From an uncultured Ruminococcus sp. (GTDB lineage: Bacteria > Bacillota > Clostridia > Oscillospirales > Ruminococcaceae): DNA of 5,175 bases. The notes beneath the pieces were generated by a model, which saw nothing but the letters and a program-made list of their open reading frames with translations, had not been told where the DNA came from and did no database searches. The DNA is taken from positions 1 to 5,175 of the forward strand of contig CAMHBN010000155.1 in NCBI GenBank assembly GCA_946183385.1, in the 5' to 3' direction. Below are positions 4,898 to 5,175 of the stretch, one piece after another. A program made the translations under genes and the position numbers. Every line of letters starts with the position of its first letter. Within the stretch, counting starts at the first letter, position 1.

Positions 4898-5175
4898 GTG
4901 ATAAACGGTGCTTTATTCAGAGACGCTGTTATTTCTGCCGCGATAACGCTGAACAACAGGAAGCGCGAGGTCGATGAGCTGAACGTATACCCCGTACCCG
5001 ACGGCGATACGGGAACGAATATGTCGATGACCATCGGCAACGCGGTCGAGGAGCTGAAAAGGCTGCCCGACAGCGTAAAGGTGTGCGACGTAGCGTCGGC
5101 GGCAGCTTCGGCTCTGCTGAGGGGAGCTCGCGGAAACTCGGGCGTTATCCTGTCGCTCATATTCCGCGGCATATC
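4898..5175 (+). CDS. fakA: Fatty acid kinase FakA / DAK-phosphatase domain protein (YloV-like), N-terminal part
   Basis: The gene starts at GTG 4898 with GGGAGGA (4883-4889) eight bases upstream, and the window ends after 92 codons. The visible part is the DhaL/DAK kinase fold: LNVYPVPDGDTGTN (residues 28-41), where D35 and D37 are the metal/ATP-binding aspartates, followed by MSMT and by RGARGNSGVILS (75-86), both signatures of this family. In FakA this domain phosphorylates fatty acids presented by FakB proteins so they can enter phospholipid synthesis. Full proteins are about 550 residues; the remainder lies outside the window. It is very probably co-transcribed with the Asp23/Gls24 gene from the promoter at 4435-4463. 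Confidence 0.95.
   Translation, partial: MINGALFRDAVISAAITLNNRKREVDELNVYPVPDGDTGTNMSMTIGNAVEELKRLPDSVKVCDVASAAASALLRGARGNSGVILSLIFRGI

Overview
The window looks like chromosomal DNA of a low-to-mid GC anaerobic Clostridium-class Firmicute, most likely a Ruminococcus-type member of the Oscillospiraceae. This rests on an AT-rich intergenic region with textbook sigma-A promoters, GGAGG-type ribosome binding sites, frequent ATA (Ile) and AGA/AGG (Arg) codons, and the Asp23/Gls24-FakA gene pair typical of Firmicutes. The genus is an inference.

Layout. (1) Positions 1-345, minus strand: the N-terminal 115 codons of a GtrB/DPM1-like family 2 glycosyltransferase, cut by the window edge. The outermost ~35-50 bases look foreign (about 80% GC; the other strand reads as a methyltransferase motif I) and may be an assembly chimera. 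(2) Positions 346-878: a divergent, AT-rich intergenic region with a clear minus-strand promoter for the glycosyltransferase, several plus-strand promoter candidates overlapping two AT-rich palindromes, and a leader of about 165 nt with local hairpins. (3) Positions 879-3080: a 733-residue cytosolic protein of unknown function. It has a small N-terminal Cys/His (probably zinc-binding) domain, a long Pro/Ala-rich low-complexity middle carrying two families of repeated short acidic-hydrophobic motifs, and a helical C-terminus with a Lys-rich tail. (4) Positions 3163-4236: a 357-residue TPR-like helical repeat protein on the same strand, separated by a hairpin and followed by a strong intrinsic terminator. 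(5) Positions 4264-4519: a 68-bp palindromic, MITE/REP-like element, then a near-consensus promoter. (6) Positions 4520-4876 and 4898 to the end: an Asp23/Gls24 (YloU-like) protein and the N-terminus of FakA (YloV-like fatty acid kinase), probably one operon.

How they may work together. Asp23/Gls24-FakA is a conserved pair linked to envelope and fatty-acid phosphorylation; it has its own promoter and is independent of the upstream genes. The repeat-motif protein and the TPR protein are adjacent and co-directional. Because TPR domains commonly bind short linear peptides and the upstream protein is a string of such peptides on flexible linkers, a scaffold/reader pair is an attractive but untested idea. 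This is the most interesting part of the window.
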